Shown: positions 47,708 to 56,280 of the stretch, piece after piece
Position numbering within the stretch: position 1 is the first letter of the stretch
How the letters are laid out: every line of letters begins with the position of its first letter
Source of the DNA: Bog-257 sp963846715
Lineage (GTDB): Bacteria; Acidobacteriota; Terriglobia; Terriglobales; Acidobacteriaceae
Length of the DNA: 64,000 nt
Direction of reading: 5' to 3'
NCBI GenBank assembly: GCA_963846715.1
Contig: CAWJXA010000002.1
Coordinates: 620,001 to 684,000, forward strand
Notes under the pieces: generated by a model
The model's database searches: none
What the model was told of the DNA's origin: nothing
The model's input: the letters and a program-made list of their open reading frames with translations, nothing else
Translations under genes and position numbers: made by a program

Positions 47708-47860
47708 TCAAGCCACCTGCGAGCGCATCAGCTGCTCGATCCTGATGGGTAGATGGCGTACCCGAACCCCGGTCGCGTGATAAACCGCCGATGTCAGCGC
47801 TGAGGCGACTCCGGTGAGGCCGATCTCCCCCGCTTCCGCGTGCCCCGTATTCGTTGATAA
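47708..47860 (-). pseudogene. C-terminal remnant of a molybdenum aldehyde/xanthine dehydrogenase
   Basis: About 47 codons reading NTGHAEAGEIGLTGVASALT, then SAVYHATGVRVRHLPIRIEQL, before a stop at 47708. GEIGLTGVA and AVYHATGVRVR...LP are the final helix-strand pattern of the large Mo subunit (isoquinoline oxidoreductase/XdhA family). Nothing upstream continues the homology, so the remaining 700 residues have been lost. Confidence 0.5.
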
Positions 47861-48087
47861 TCGGATGGGGGAAAATCGGGCAATGTGCAAGGCCGTGAGT
47901 CGGGCAAAGGTCGAGGTTGCCACTGGTCTGACATGGACTGCACCTCTATCCGAAAGTGAGATGCATGTGGCACGTAAGGGCTGCCTGCGGTCGGCAAGTA
48001 ATTTGGAATTCTTGCAAGTCTGCTGCGTTCCCAGCCTTTGTGACCGGCCTCACTGCAATGGAAAGCTCGCTCGGCTAACAATGGGTC
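47861..48087. other. spacer before ptb
   Basis: No gene or strong promoter recognised. It separates the dehydrogenase remnant from the ptb-buk pair. Confidence 0.3.
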
Positions 48088-49026
48088 ATGGTCTGTAGCA
48101 CTGCTGTGCCCAGCAAACAGAAAATAACGAACTTCAGTGACCTTCGCCGTTGCGCGCAGCCCCTCGGTCCCAAGCGCGTTGCGGTAGTCGAGGCTGACGA
48201 TGAGGTTGCGCTGACCGCGGCGGACGGCGCGCTGAAACTTGGGATTGCCGTTCCCGTGCTGATTGGCAACGAGCAGAGAATCCGTAGCAAAGCTGAGGCG
48301 CTTGGGCTATTTGGTTTGATAGGTGGCGCGGAGTTTGTGAGCACGGATGACCCTGCAACCGTCGCAACCCGCATGGCCCGCAGCGGCGACGTCGACCTTC
48401 TGCTGAAGGGCCATCTCCGCACCGACGAACTCCTGCGAGCGGCGTTGGACAAGCAGGCTGGATTGCGGACCGGACGCTTGCTGAGCGACGTGCTCCTGTA
48501 TGAGGACACACTCGCGGGCGGGACTAGGCTGGTCGGGATAAGCGATGGCGGGCTGAATGTTTCGCCAGATCTGGAGCAGAAGAAACAGATCGTGCTGAAC
48601 GCAATCGAGGTCATGCGTTCTCTGGGAGTGGCGCGTCCGAGAATTGCGATCATGAGCGCGACCGAGGTGGTCAGTGAGTCGGTACCTTCGAGTGTGGATG
48701 CCAAGTTACTGACGGAGATGGGGAGAGCCGGCGAGTTTGGTGATGTCGAAATCTTCGGGCCGCTTGCACTCGACTGCGCGCTTCAGGAGTCTGCTGCGCA
48801 AGCGAAAGGCATCGAGCATCCGGTGGCAGGTCACGCCGACTGCATGGTGGTCCCAAATATCGAAGCCGGCAACCTGCTGGGGAAATCGGTGAAGTATCTC
48901 GGCGGCTCGCAGTGCGCGCATGTGGTCGCCGGCGCAAAGGTCCCGATACTGATTCCTTCGCGAGTGGAGAGCGTGGACGATAAGGTGAACTCCATCGCCC
49001 TGGGGGTGCTGTTTGCAGCTCAATGA
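48088..49026 (+). CDS. ptb: phosphate butyryltransferase (acyltransferase)
   Basis: 312 aa, phosphate acetyl/butyryltransferase family. KRVAVVEADDEVALTAADGA near the start, GDVDLLLKGHLRTDELLRAA (active region), VGISDGGLNVSPDLEQK and the end VARPRIAIMSATEVVSESVP to HADCMVVPNIEAGNLLGKS are typical. It exchanges CoA and phosphate on short acyl groups. The next gene overlaps by 14 bases, giving an acyl-CoA to acyl-phosphate to ATP route. No obvious ribosome site at ATG 48088; an earlier or later start is possible. Confidence 0.88.
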   Translation: MVCSTAVPSKQKITNFSDLRRCAQPLGPKRVAVVEADDEVALTAADGALKLGIAVPVLIGNEQRIRSKAEALGLFGLIGGAEFVSTDDPATVATRMARSGDVDLLLKGHLRTDELLRAALDKQAGLRTGRLLSDVLLYEDTLAGGTRLVGISDGGLNVSPDLEQKKQIVLNAIEVMRSLGVARPRIAIMSATEVVSESVPSSVDAKLLTEMGRAGEFGDVEIFGPLALDCALQESAAQAKGIEHPVAGHADCMVVPNIEAGNLLGKSVKYLGGSQCAHVVAGAKVPILIPSRVESVDDKVNSIALGVLFAAQ

Positions 49027-50122
49027 ATTCAGAATTCTCGCGATCAACCCCGGTTCCACGTCCACGAAGATGGCCCTGTACGTAAACGAGCGTTGCATAT
49101 TTTGCAAATCCATTCGGCACTCCGACACGGAGATGGCCCAGTTCCGGGGACGCCCGATTCTTGAGCAGCGAGGGTTTCGTGCGACGCAGATTGAAGCTGC
49201 TCTGGCTGAGGCACGACACGACATACGCGAACTCGATTCCGTGGTCGGACGTGGAGGCCTTTTGCCTCCCTTACCCAGCGGCACCTACGTTGTAAATGAG
49301 GAAATGCTAGAGGAGTTGCGCGCGGCCAGGCGTGGCGAGCATGCGTCGAATTTGGGCGCCTTCCTGGCGCAGAGCATCGCGCAAAAAGCCGGAGTGCAAG
49401 CCTACGTGGTCGACCCCGTCAGCGTGGACGAGTGGCCGGGATGTGCGCGGCTTTCCGGGTCAGCGGTGCTGGAGCGGCAGTGTTTGTCGCATGCTTTGAA
49501 TTCGAAGGCGGTTGCCAAGCGTTATGCCCGCGAGCGCGGGGAACGGTACGAGTCGCTGCGTATGATTGTGGCGCACCTGGGCAGCGGGATTTCGATTTCA
49601 GCACACAAAAATGGCCTGATGGTGGACGTGACTAATTCGCGCGAAGAAGGAGCGTTCTCCACGGAGCGTGCAGGCGGGGTACCAGCGATGCAGTTGGTCG
49701 ATCTCTGCTTTAACGGCGAGTACACGCGGAAACAAGTGGAGGAATTTCTCTTCCGCGATGGCGGATTGTCCTCATATTTAGGCACAAAGGATTTGGAGGA
49801 GGTGGAACGCCGTATTGCGCGAGGCGATGCCAAGTCTGAAACCGTATTCGATGCCATGGCATATCAAATTGCAAAAGAGATTGGCGCGATGGCTGCCGTC
49901 CTGCATGGGCGGGTAGATGCCGTGCTCTTCACCGGTGGCATGGCGCATTCGCAGCGCCTAATCTCCGTGCTATCCGAGTACGTGAGTTGGATCGCGCCCA
50001 TCACTGCTTATCCGGGCGAGGACGAACTGCGCGCCCTGATAGAGGGTGCACTGCGGGTGTTGCGGCGTGAAGAACAATTAAGGACGTTGGCGCTCGCCGA
50101 CCGTCCCCTGCTCCAGGTTTAA
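49013..50122 (+). CDS. buk: butyrate kinase
   Basis: 369 aa, ASKHA-fold acetokinase family: ILAINPGSTSTKMALY (phosphate 1), VVGRGGLLPPLPSGTYVVNE, IVAHLGSGISISAHKNG (phosphate 2) and AVLFTGGMAHS (adenosine). It converts acyl phosphate and ADP to free acid and ATP. The most likely substrates are butyrate or branched-chain acids; this cannot be fixed from sequence. TTG start at 49013 overlaps the ptb end. Its 3' end overlaps the convergent gene by 45 bases. Confidence 0.9.
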   Translation: MQLNEFRILAINPGSTSTKMALYVNERCIFCKSIRHSDTEMAQFRGRPILEQRGFRATQIEAALAEARHDIRELDSVVGRGGLLPPLPSGTYVVNEEMLEELRAARRGEHASNLGAFLAQSIAQKAGVQAYVVDPVSVDEWPGCARLSGSAVLERQCLSHALNSKAVAKRYARERGERYESLRMIVAHLGSGISISAHKNGLMVDVTNSREEGAFSTERAGGVPAMQLVDLCFNGEYTRKQVEEFLFRDGGLSSYLGTKDLEEVERRIARGDAKSETVFDAMAYQIAKEIGAMAAVLHGRVDAVLFTGGMAHSQRLISVLSEYVSWIAPITAYPGEDELRALIEGALRVLRREEQLRTLALADRPLLQV

Positions 50123-50407
50123 GGCAACAGCCTCAAAGGTTCGTATCTTGGGCTTGCCATCAATGATCGGCAACAGGATCTTCAACACTTGCGGGTAAAT
50201 ATCGGCATCATAGGCTTCAGCGTTGGCTTTGCTCTCCCAAAGGCTCATTGAAATCCGTTCTAAATTGCCGGGATTCGACAGCGTGATTTCGCCCTTGAAA
50301 CCATCCTGCTTGCGAAGCAATGGAAGGACGTCGTTCTCCAGTGCGCGGACAAACTCAGCAGCCATGTTGAGCGACTTCACCCGGAAATGGGCATTGCGTG
50401 CGTACAT
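50078..50407 (-). CDS. ABM-type dimeric alpha-beta barrel protein
   Basis: 109 aa with a ferredoxin-like fold pattern: AAEFVRALENDVLPLLRKQD, GFKGEITLSNPGNLERISMS and WESKANAEAYDADIYPQVLK. This is typical of antibiotic-biosynthesis monooxygenase (ABM) or stress-response Dabb relatives. The substrate is not known. Unusual tail-to-tail overlap of 45 bases with buk. Confidence 0.7.
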   Translation of the reverse strand: MYARNAHFRVKSLNMAAEFVRALENDVLPLLRKQDGFKGEITLSNPGNLERISMSLWESKANAEAYDADIYPQVLKILLPIIDGKPKIRTFEAVALNLEQGTVGERQRP

Positions 50408-50544
50408 GTTCCGGCCCCTCCCTTGGGGACTGCAGAAATTCTACACGTACGACGATTGCGAATAGCCAAATTAGTGCGGCCCACGGAGCGTTAAGTGGTA
50501 GCTGTCCGTTATTGCTCCGCGGTTGAACCGGCTGTTCTTGCTGT

Positions 50545-51435
50545 TTACGGAAGATTGTTCAGCGTCAAACTCAGGAGGCTTGCCGGATCGAGATACGCCC
50601 CTTCCCAACGCACGCCCATATGAAGGTGCGGGCCGGTCGCTCTGCCGGTGGCGCCGCTAAGTCCAATCTCCTGCCCCTTCGTTACCTTCTGACCTGCCGC
50701 AACTTCCAATCGAGAGAGGTGCATGTACAGGGTCATGAACTGCCCGCCGTGATCGATGATGACGCAATTGCCCTCGTAAAACATGTCGCGAGCCAGCACA
50801 ACTTCGCCGGAATTTGCGGCCCGCACCGGCGATCCCGACTTGGCGTGGAAATCCAAACCGCGATGAACACTCACTAGCTGGCCGTTGAAGACCCGGCGTG
50901 TGCCGAATGAATCGGAGACCGCCGAGGGCAACGGAGGAAGGAAATCGCCGGACCACTCGGGAAGCGGATCGTCGTGCGCAAACGCGATCGCCTTGGCTTG
51001 CTTGTCCGCCTCGATTCGGCGCAGCGTTGCAGCGTCGGGCTTCACAAAACGGTCAGGCACGTGAAGGGATACGGTTTTGTAGTTCGCGGGGCCGACGGGA
51101 ACATCCTGGGCGAGATGAATAATCTCGCCATTCGGCATGGTTGCGACCACATCCAACGGGTAGGTGCCCGGCAAGCCCTCGACATCAACTCCCGCCAAGC
51201 CGTACCAGACGTCGCCGTCGCGCGCCAGGAAGAAAGACACTTCATGTCCCATCCATCTACCGCTTAGCTTCGACGGCGAGCCATCCAGTTCCACAGTAAA
51301 TAAACACGCGGAGCCGGTTTGCAGTTCTCGCGGCGTCCAGGTCACGGCTTTGGAGGCGGTAGCTGCGTTCGAAACCGCAAGCGGAAGGGTACCGATGAAG
51401 AAAAGTACGAAAACGAAGTGGATTCGACTGTCCAT
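50545..51435 (-). CDS. M23 family peptidase, exported
   Basis: About 296 aa. Signal peptide (FVFVLFFIGTLPLAVSNA), an N-terminal beta domain (about 30-140) and a C-terminal LytM/M23 domain: SVHRGLDFHAKSGSPVRAAN (Zn ligands His and Asp), YEGNCVIIDHGGQF and the HLHMGVRW ending. It cuts peptidoglycan cross-bridges or activates amidases. ATG at 51435 is chosen because it starts right before the leader; an ORF start at 51540 would add a hydrophilic stretch. Confidence 0.88.
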   Translation of the reverse strand: MDSRIHFVFVLFFIGTLPLAVSNAATASKAVTWTPRELQTGSACLFTVELDGSPSKLSGRWMGHEVSFFLARDGDVWYGLAGVDVEGLPGTYPLDVVATMPNGEIIHLAQDVPVGPANYKTVSLHVPDRFVKPDAATLRRIEADKQAKAIAFAHDDPLPEWSGDFLPPLPSAVSDSFGTRRVFNGQLVSVHRGLDFHAKSGSPVRAANSGEVVLARDMFYEGNCVIIDHGGQFMTLYMHLSRLEVAAGQKVTKGQEIGLSGATGRATGPHLHMGVRWEGAYLDPASLLSLTLNNLP

Positions 51436-51662
51436 GGCTGATTTCGCGCGAGTTGCCCTCCTCCGGAGAACATTTGCCGCTGAGAGCCAAGGCGAGTTTG
51501 TATTGGAAAGCGAAGTTATGCAAGAAAAAAACAGAAGCACGGAGTTCCCCGCTTGGTTCCAGGAGGCATCGTTATCAGCCGGAAAACCGCATCAGCCGGA
51601 AGCCGACGGAACGTCCGAACTGCGCACGTCAACGTTCGGCGTGCCACTGCAAGAGCCAAGCC

Positions 51663-52166
51663 TTATGCCGCGATGTGCAGATCGTGCTGCGGCGCTAGTT
51701 GCCGCGCTTCGGGCACTTGTCGAGCATAAAGCCAGCCTACGGTAGCGCCATACACGATGTGGATGGCGAAGTAGAACAGGATTCCAGCGATGCCGTGCCC
51801 GGAGAAGTACGGACCAGGCGACCTCATCTTGCCATTGTTCATCAGCGGATGGATCAGTGGCAGCAGAGCAATCACGAGTCCGGTTATCAGAGCATGCACA
51901 ATTCCGATTGCGCCGCCTCTCAGCAAACCGGCACCGGAGAAGGCCTTGAAGACTACCGCGTACAGGAGGGCGAAAAGGCCGCCGACCAGCAGATCGATAA
52001 CAAAGCCAACTATCCATGCCGTAACCCCAATCGGAAGACCGATCAGGGTTCCCCACATCATGGAAAAATCCATGACGTCAAATCCTGCTGCTCTGGCTAT
52101 GGCGACGATAGCCGTCATGAGCGCAGCGCCTACGATACCCGCGAAAAATGCCTTCGTCCACGACAT
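51663..52166 (-). CDS. four-helix membrane protein, unknown function
   Basis: 167 aa with four or five hydrophobic helices (AFFAGIVGAALMTAIVAIAR, GVTAWIVGFVIDLLVGGLFA and others), an acidic-poor loop and HGIAGILFYFAIHIVYGATV near the end. It resembles the YqhR/DUF6789-like small membrane families only in layout. TAGGTGGTGGG precedes the ATG. No operon partner. Confidence 0.65.
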   Translation of the reverse strand: MSWTKAFFAGIVGAALMTAIVAIARAAGFDVMDFSMMWGTLIGLPIGVTAWIVGFVIDLLVGGLFALLYAVVFKAFSGAGLLRGGAIGIVHALITGLVIALLPLIHPLMNNGKMRSPGPYFSGHGIAGILFYFAIHIVYGATVGWLYARQVPEARQLAPQHDLHIAA

Positions 52167-52361
52167 GTCCCACCACCTAATCGCATTTCAAGATTTACCT
52201 GGTATGAAACGCGGCCCCTAGTAGTCATGATGTATTTTCGACATGCGCGGTTGTCACAGGAGCACGGAACTGAGGTTTGATGCGATGTGACTTTCTACAG
52301 CGAATCTTCTGGAACACCGGGCGGAGGGCGATATAATCCACGGCTGTACATGGAGTTGCGA

Positions 52362-52688
52362 ATGCGAACTTGGATTCTACTTCCCTGCCTTGTGTTATTG
52401 TCGCTGGTGGCCGTTGCTCAACAGTCATCCTCGGGTCAGAATGCAACGAACAACGCTGCCTCAGGCAGCACTGGAGCGGTGACGGTGGTAGGGTGCGTCG
52501 CCTCTCTGAATGGCTACTTCACGCTCGAAACGCGCGGCGGCGAAGTCTATCGTCTGAAAGGCGACCATGACGCGCTGGTCGGCCATAACGGAAAGCAGGT
52601 CGCAATCTCGGGAACCATGACCGGCTCCAAGAAGGCACAGACTCTGAAAATTTCGACGATGAAGAAGATCTCGGATACGTGTCAGTAA
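52362..52688 (+). CDS. small secreted beta-barrel protein
   Basis: 108 aa. Signal peptide (MRTWILLPCLVLLSLVAVAQ), a Ser/Asn-rich linker, then an OB-like beta pattern: VTVVGCVASLNGYFTLETRG, GEVYRLKGDHDALVGHNGKQ and VAISGTMTG. Similar small exported proteins are common in acidobacteria, with unknown role. ATG 52362 has GGAG seven bases before it, better than ATG 52350. Confidence 0.65.
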   Translation: MRTWILLPCLVLLSLVAVAQQSSSGQNATNNAASGSTGAVTVVGCVASLNGYFTLETRGGEVYRLKGDHDALVGHNGKQVAISGTMTGSKKAQTLKISTMKKISDTCQ

Positions 52689-53234
52689 GTGGCAATTAGC
52701 AACTGGGAATTAGCATCTAAAAAACTCGATTTCCACGGAGAAAAACAGCAAGGTCCTGGTTCCCCTTGCTGCTGCGCCTGCGCAGACCAAGACCTTGCGC
52801 AAGGGTTTCAAATTTCAAAGAGCAGAGTCGGGCGAAGGCACTGGGCCGGTCCGTTTTGCTTGTCTCGGCCATTTCGCTATGCGCTAGCTTGGCACATGGC
52901 GGCGCGGTAACCTCGACACGCGTGCGAGCTCGGCACACGATCGAGACCACCGGTTCTGTTTCCTTCGCGCGAGCTCAGCGCGACGGCGACAAAAAAGGCC
53001 GGAAAGCAAAAAGAGCCGGACAAGGCGTTGCCGCCTTTCCGACTCTACTAATCACATTATAGCACGTTTTGGACGGTTTTGGACACGATTGCGGAAGTTT
53101 ATATTGTGCCTTGAATTAAAAGCTTACAGCGATTTCAGCACGTATGTGGGGCTTGACAAGGTTCGTTCCCGCAATGGAACGGCATTGTCTCGCAAAATGA
53201 GACCCGTTTCCGGCGCCAGTTTTGACTTGAGCAT
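52689..53234. other. long intergenic region before the heat-shock operon
   Basis: About 550 bases without a credible gene; ORFs on both strands have no recognisable features. A repeat AATTAGCA occurs twice at its left end. At 53017-53041 a hairpin (CGGA, AAGGCG-GCAA-CGCCTT, TCCG on the minus strand), followed there by CTTTTT, looks like a minus-strand terminator; a TATAAT lies a little before it on that strand (53061-53056). GTTTTGGAC is tandemly repeated at 53066-53084. Confidence 0.4.
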
Positions 53235-53261
53235 TTAGCACTCGATTAAGTTGAGTGCCAA
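53235..53261 (+). promoter_or_regulatory. CIRCE operator
   Basis: TTAGCACTC - nine bases - GAGTGCCAA. Eight of nine bases of the right arm match the CIRCE consensus, and the left arm matches perfectly. HrcA, encoded directly downstream, binds this element and represses until heat shock draws GroEL away. Confidence 0.93.
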
Positions 53262-53263
53262 TC

Positions 53264-53292
53264 TTGACAGCAACTCGCTCACTTTCTAGAAT
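53264..53292 (+). promoter_or_regulatory. sigma-70 promoter of hrcA-grpE-dnaJ
   Basis: TTGACA (53264-53269), 17 bases, TAGAAT (53287-53292). It is near-consensus and starts three bases after the CIRCE, so HrcA would block it. Expected start near 53299, leader about 70 bases. Confidence 0.85.
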
Positions 53293-53369
53293 AAAGGGGC
53301 GGAATTTACACCTTGGCTCGTCTCTAAATAATTGCAAAAACGAAGGTTAGCTTCCGCGCAGGGCTACCC

Positions 53370-54419
53370 ATGGACACGCCGGCAAGTATCGGAAGACGGG
53401 AACGCGATATCCTCACAGCCATTGTGGAGTCCTACATCTCCACAGGTGAGCCGGTGGGTTCGCGCACACTGGCGCGCGCCAATCCCGAGAGCCTGAGCGC
53501 GGCGTCCATTCGCAACGTGATGGCCGATCTTGCCGATGCCGGTTTTCTGGAACAGCCGCATACATCGGCGGGCCGTGTTCCGACCACCAAAGCTTATCGC
53601 TTCTATGTGAAGCAGTTGACCGGCGAAGCCCGTCTGTCCCCTGCTGACGAAGGCTTGATCCAGGGCAGCTTGCAAGGTCTGCAGGATGTGCCCGAGTTCA
53701 TGGAGCGCACCTCGCATGTGTTGTCGCTGATTTCCCACAGCGTGGGTGTGGCGGTCAGCTCGGCGCCCGGACAGCGCAACGCACTGGAGCATGTGTACTT
53801 CCAGCGGATGGCCGACAAGAAAGTTCTGGCCGTCGTGGTCATGCGCAACGGTGTGGTTCGTGACCGGGTGCTGAGGCTCAATCAGGATTTGTCCGTGGCC
53901 GACCTGGAAGCCGCAGCGGCCTATATCAATCAGAACTTCCGTGGCTGGGAAATGGAATCGCTGCGCAACGAGATCAGCAAGAGAGTCCAGCAGGAGCGCA
54001 GCGAATACGACCGGCTGATGCGTTCGGTGGAGCAGCTGTACGCACAGGGTGCGCTGGCTGCCGAAGGCGCCGCCCAGGCAGTGTACGTGGAAGGCGCGGC
54101 CAACTTGGTGATCACCGAGCAGGACCAGGAACGCTTGCGGCAGTTGCTGGCTACGCTGGAAGAAAAGCAGCGCATCGTAGACCTGCTGTCCGCTTACCTC
54201 GACGTCCGCCAGGAGGCGGTGCGCGTAGTTGTGGGTCTGGAAGACGCCATGCCGCATCTAAGTAATTTTGTGCTGATTGGAATGCCGGCACGAGTAGGCG
54301 ACGAGGTGATGGGTTCGCTGGCTGTAATAGGCCCAACTCGCATGGATTACGAGCACACCATGACGGCGGTGTCATACATCGCGCGGCTGTTCGATAAACT
54401 CTGGAACGAATCGACGTAG
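53370..54419 (+). CDS. hrcA: heat-inducible repressor HrcA
   Basis: 349 aa. The N-terminal winged helix has RERDILTAIVESYISTGEPV and ASIRNVMADLADAGFLEQPH (recognition helix), AGRVPTTKAYRFYV follows, and a GAF-like dimerisation domain fills the rest, with the family tail VIGPTRMDYEHTMTAVSYIA. It represses its own operon through the CIRCE 108 bases upstream. ATG start, with a weak AGGG site. Normal length. Confidence 0.95.
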   Translation: MDTPASIGRRERDILTAIVESYISTGEPVGSRTLARANPESLSAASIRNVMADLADAGFLEQPHTSAGRVPTTKAYRFYVKQLTGEARLSPADEGLIQGSLQGLQDVPEFMERTSHVLSLISHSVGVAVSSAPGQRNALEHVYFQRMADKKVLAVVVMRNGVVRDRVLRLNQDLSVADLEAAAAYINQNFRGWEMESLRNEISKRVQQERSEYDRLMRSVEQLYAQGALAAEGAAQAVYVEGAANLVITEQDQERLRQLLATLEEKQRIVDLLSAYLDVRQEAVRVVVGLEDAMPHLSNFVLIGMPARVGDEVMGSLAVIGPTRMDYEHTMTAVSYIARLFDKLWNEST

Positions 54420-54425
54420 AAAATT

Positions 54426-55007
54426 ATGCAGGCAAAGAAACGCAATGGAAGCTCCAGCGAGGCGGAACTGGAGCTGGACCATGAGCTTCCGCCAGGAGAA
54501 GGTGGAGACGACGAACCTGCTGCGCAGGCCGGCGCCGCCGCCGAAGAACCGCAGTCGGAATTGGAGCAGGTGCGGGCCGAACGCGCGGCGTATCTGGATC
54601 GGGCGGCGCGCATCCAGGCCGAGTTTGAAAACTTCCGCAAGCGCAGTGAGAAGCAACAGCAGGAGTTCAAGGAATACGCGCTGGCTGGTGCGATGACCAC
54701 ACTGTTGCCTATACTCGACAGCCTGGATCGCGCCTTGAATACCAAGGCCGCATCGCTGGAAGATTTTCACGCCGGCATCGAGCTGATCGACAAGCAGTTT
54801 CACGATGCGCTGGCGAAGTTAGGGGTGCAGCCCGTGGCTGCAGCGGGCGAGCCGTTCGATCCCAATTTACATCAGGCCATCCAGATGGTTGATACCGAGG
54901 AAGTCGCCGACAACCACGTGCTCGATGAGCTGCAACGCGGATACAAGTTGAAGGACCGGCTGCTTCGTCCGGCGATGGTGCGCGTAGCTCGCCATGCCAA
55001 GCAGTAA
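54426..55007 (+). CDS. grpE: nucleotide exchange factor GrpE
   Basis: 193 aa. An acidic disordered N-terminus (about 1-45) is followed by a long coiled coil (ERAAYLDRAARIQAEFENFR) and the compact beta domain (GVQPVAAAGEPFDPNLHQAI, LQRGYKLKDRLLRPAMVRVA). It releases ADP from DnaK. It sits between hrcA and dnaJ; dnaK itself is not in the window. Confidence 0.95.
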   Translation: MQAKKRNGSSSEAELELDHELPPGEGGDDEPAAQAGAAAEEPQSELEQVRAERAAYLDRAARIQAEFENFRKRSEKQQQEFKEYALAGAMTTLLPILDSLDRALNTKAASLEDFHAGIELIDKQFHDALAKLGVQPVAAAGEPFDPNLHQAIQMVDTEEVADNHVLDELQRGYKLKDRLLRPAMVRVARHAKQ

Positions 55008-55032
55008 TTGACTTTGGAAAAGGTAAACAATT

Positions 55033-56163
55033 CTGGCTACCAACGTAAAACGCGATTATTACGAAGTGCTGGGCGTCAGCCGCTCGGCCAACGACCAGGA
55101 AATTAAGAGCGCCTATCGCAAGCTCGCTCTGCAATATCATCCTGACCGCAATCCTGACGATCCCGAGTCGGAAGAGCGCTTCAAGGAGTGCAGCGAGGCC
55201 TACGCAATCCTTGCCGACACGGAGAAGCGGGCGCGCTATGACCGCTTCGGTCACGCCGGAGTCGGCAGCTCGGGCGGTGACGGTGGATTCGACACGACAG
55301 TGTTCACCGATTTCCACGATATCTTCGGCGACTTGTTCAGCGACGTATTCGGTGCGCAGGCGGGTGGAGGACGTCGCCGTTCGCGTGCGCAGCGCGGCGC
55401 CGATCTGCGGGAGGACCTGACCCTCGAGTTCGAAGAAGCTGTATTTGGAGTCACCAAGCAAGTGCAGGTGAGGCGGCTCGAGGAATGTGAGCAGTGCAAG
55501 GGGAGCGGCGTGGCTCCGGGCAAGCAGCCCATCACCTGCACCACCTGCAACGGGCGCGGGCAGATGCGCTTTCAGCAAGGCTTCTTCTCCATTGCGCGCA
55601 CCTGTAGCACGTGTCAGGGTTCGGGCAAGCTGATTGTCGATCCTTGTAACCAGTGCAGAGGTCAGGGCCGCATCACCCGCCAGCGCACGGTTACGGTGAA
55701 GGTTCCCGCCGGCGTCGAGGAAGGCGCGCGCATGCTCTACTCAGGCGAGGGCGAGGCCGGCCTGTACGGCGGACCTTCCGGCGATCTCTACGTCGTGCTG
55801 CACGCCAAGGAGCACGCGTTCTTCGAGCGCGAAGGAAAACACCTATTCTGCGCGGTCCCGATTTCGTTCGCACAGGCAGCGCTGGGCACAGAGATTACGG
55901 TTCCCACGCTCGACGGCGACCATGTCGTGAAAATACCCGAGGGCACACAAACCGGCGCGACGTTCAAAGTGAAGAACAAGGGCGTGCCAGTGCTGAACGG
56001 TCACGGCCGAGGCGATTTGCATGTCGAAGTGAAAGTGCAGACACCGGCGAAGCTTACCAAGCGGCAACGCGAGCTGTTGCAGGAGTTGCAGAGCACGACC
56101 TCGGTGGAGAACAAGCCGGTCAGCCGCTCGCTACTCAACAAGGTAAAAGACATCTTTCAGTAG
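55033..56163 (+). CDS. dnaJ: co-chaperone DnaJ, non-standard start
   Basis: 376 aa. The J domain has KRDYYEVLGVS and the YHPDRNPDD HPD motif; a Gly/Phe region, four zinc-finger repeats (CEQCKGSG, CTTCNGRG, CSTCQGSG, CNQCRGQG) and two C-terminal beta domains follow. The conserved (M)ATNVKRDYYEVLG begins at CTG 55033, preceded by ATT and an in-frame TAA at 55024. No ATG, GTG or TTG exists between that stop and GTG 55066, and using that GTG would lose half of helix I. AAAGG nine bases upstream supports initiation at CTG (or ATT). Confidence 0.92.
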   Translation: MATNVKRDYYEVLGVSRSANDQEIKSAYRKLALQYHPDRNPDDPESEERFKECSEAYAILADTEKRARYDRFGHAGVGSSGGDGGFDTTVFTDFHDIFGDLFSDVFGAQAGGGRRRSRAQRGADLREDLTLEFEEAVFGVTKQVQVRRLEECEQCKGSGVAPGKQPITCTTCNGRGQMRFQQGFFSIARTCSTCQGSGKLIVDPCNQCRGQGRITRQRTVTVKVPAGVEEGARMLYSGEGEAGLYGGPSGDLYVVLHAKEHAFFEREGKHLFCAVPISFAQAALGTEITVPTLDGDHVVKIPEGTQTGATFKVKNKGVPVLNGHGRGDLHVEVKVQTPAKLTKRQRELLQELQSTTSVENKPVSRSLLNKVKDIFQ

Positions 56164-56271
56164 CGCTTTTCGCTCTTCGCCTCGCGCTCTTCGTTTCGGG
56201 CTGTTAGTTTGTAGATGCCGACGACGTCCCTGCTGCGCTAGCTAAAAGCGAAAGGCGAACAGCGAAAAGCG
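56164..56271. repeat. long inverted repeat after dnaJ
   Basis: The 19-bp arm at 56164-56182 (CGCTTTTCGCTCTTCGCCT) pairs with 56253-56271 with one mismatch; the spacer is about 70 bases. It has no T-tract. It may be a repeat-type element or a transcript-end structure of the heat-shock operon. Confidence 0.55.
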
Positions 56272-56280
56272 ATTCCTCCC

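Noticed and set aside
53001..53045. Plus-strand terminator
   Set aside because: The hairpin is followed on the plus strand by ACTCTACT, not a T-run; only the minus strand has one.
52766..53062. 98 aa ORF with a short hydrophobic stretch
   Set aside because: The hydrophobic part is weak, the start lacks a ribosome site and a tail rich in Lys/Arg gives no known pattern; better treated as intergenic.
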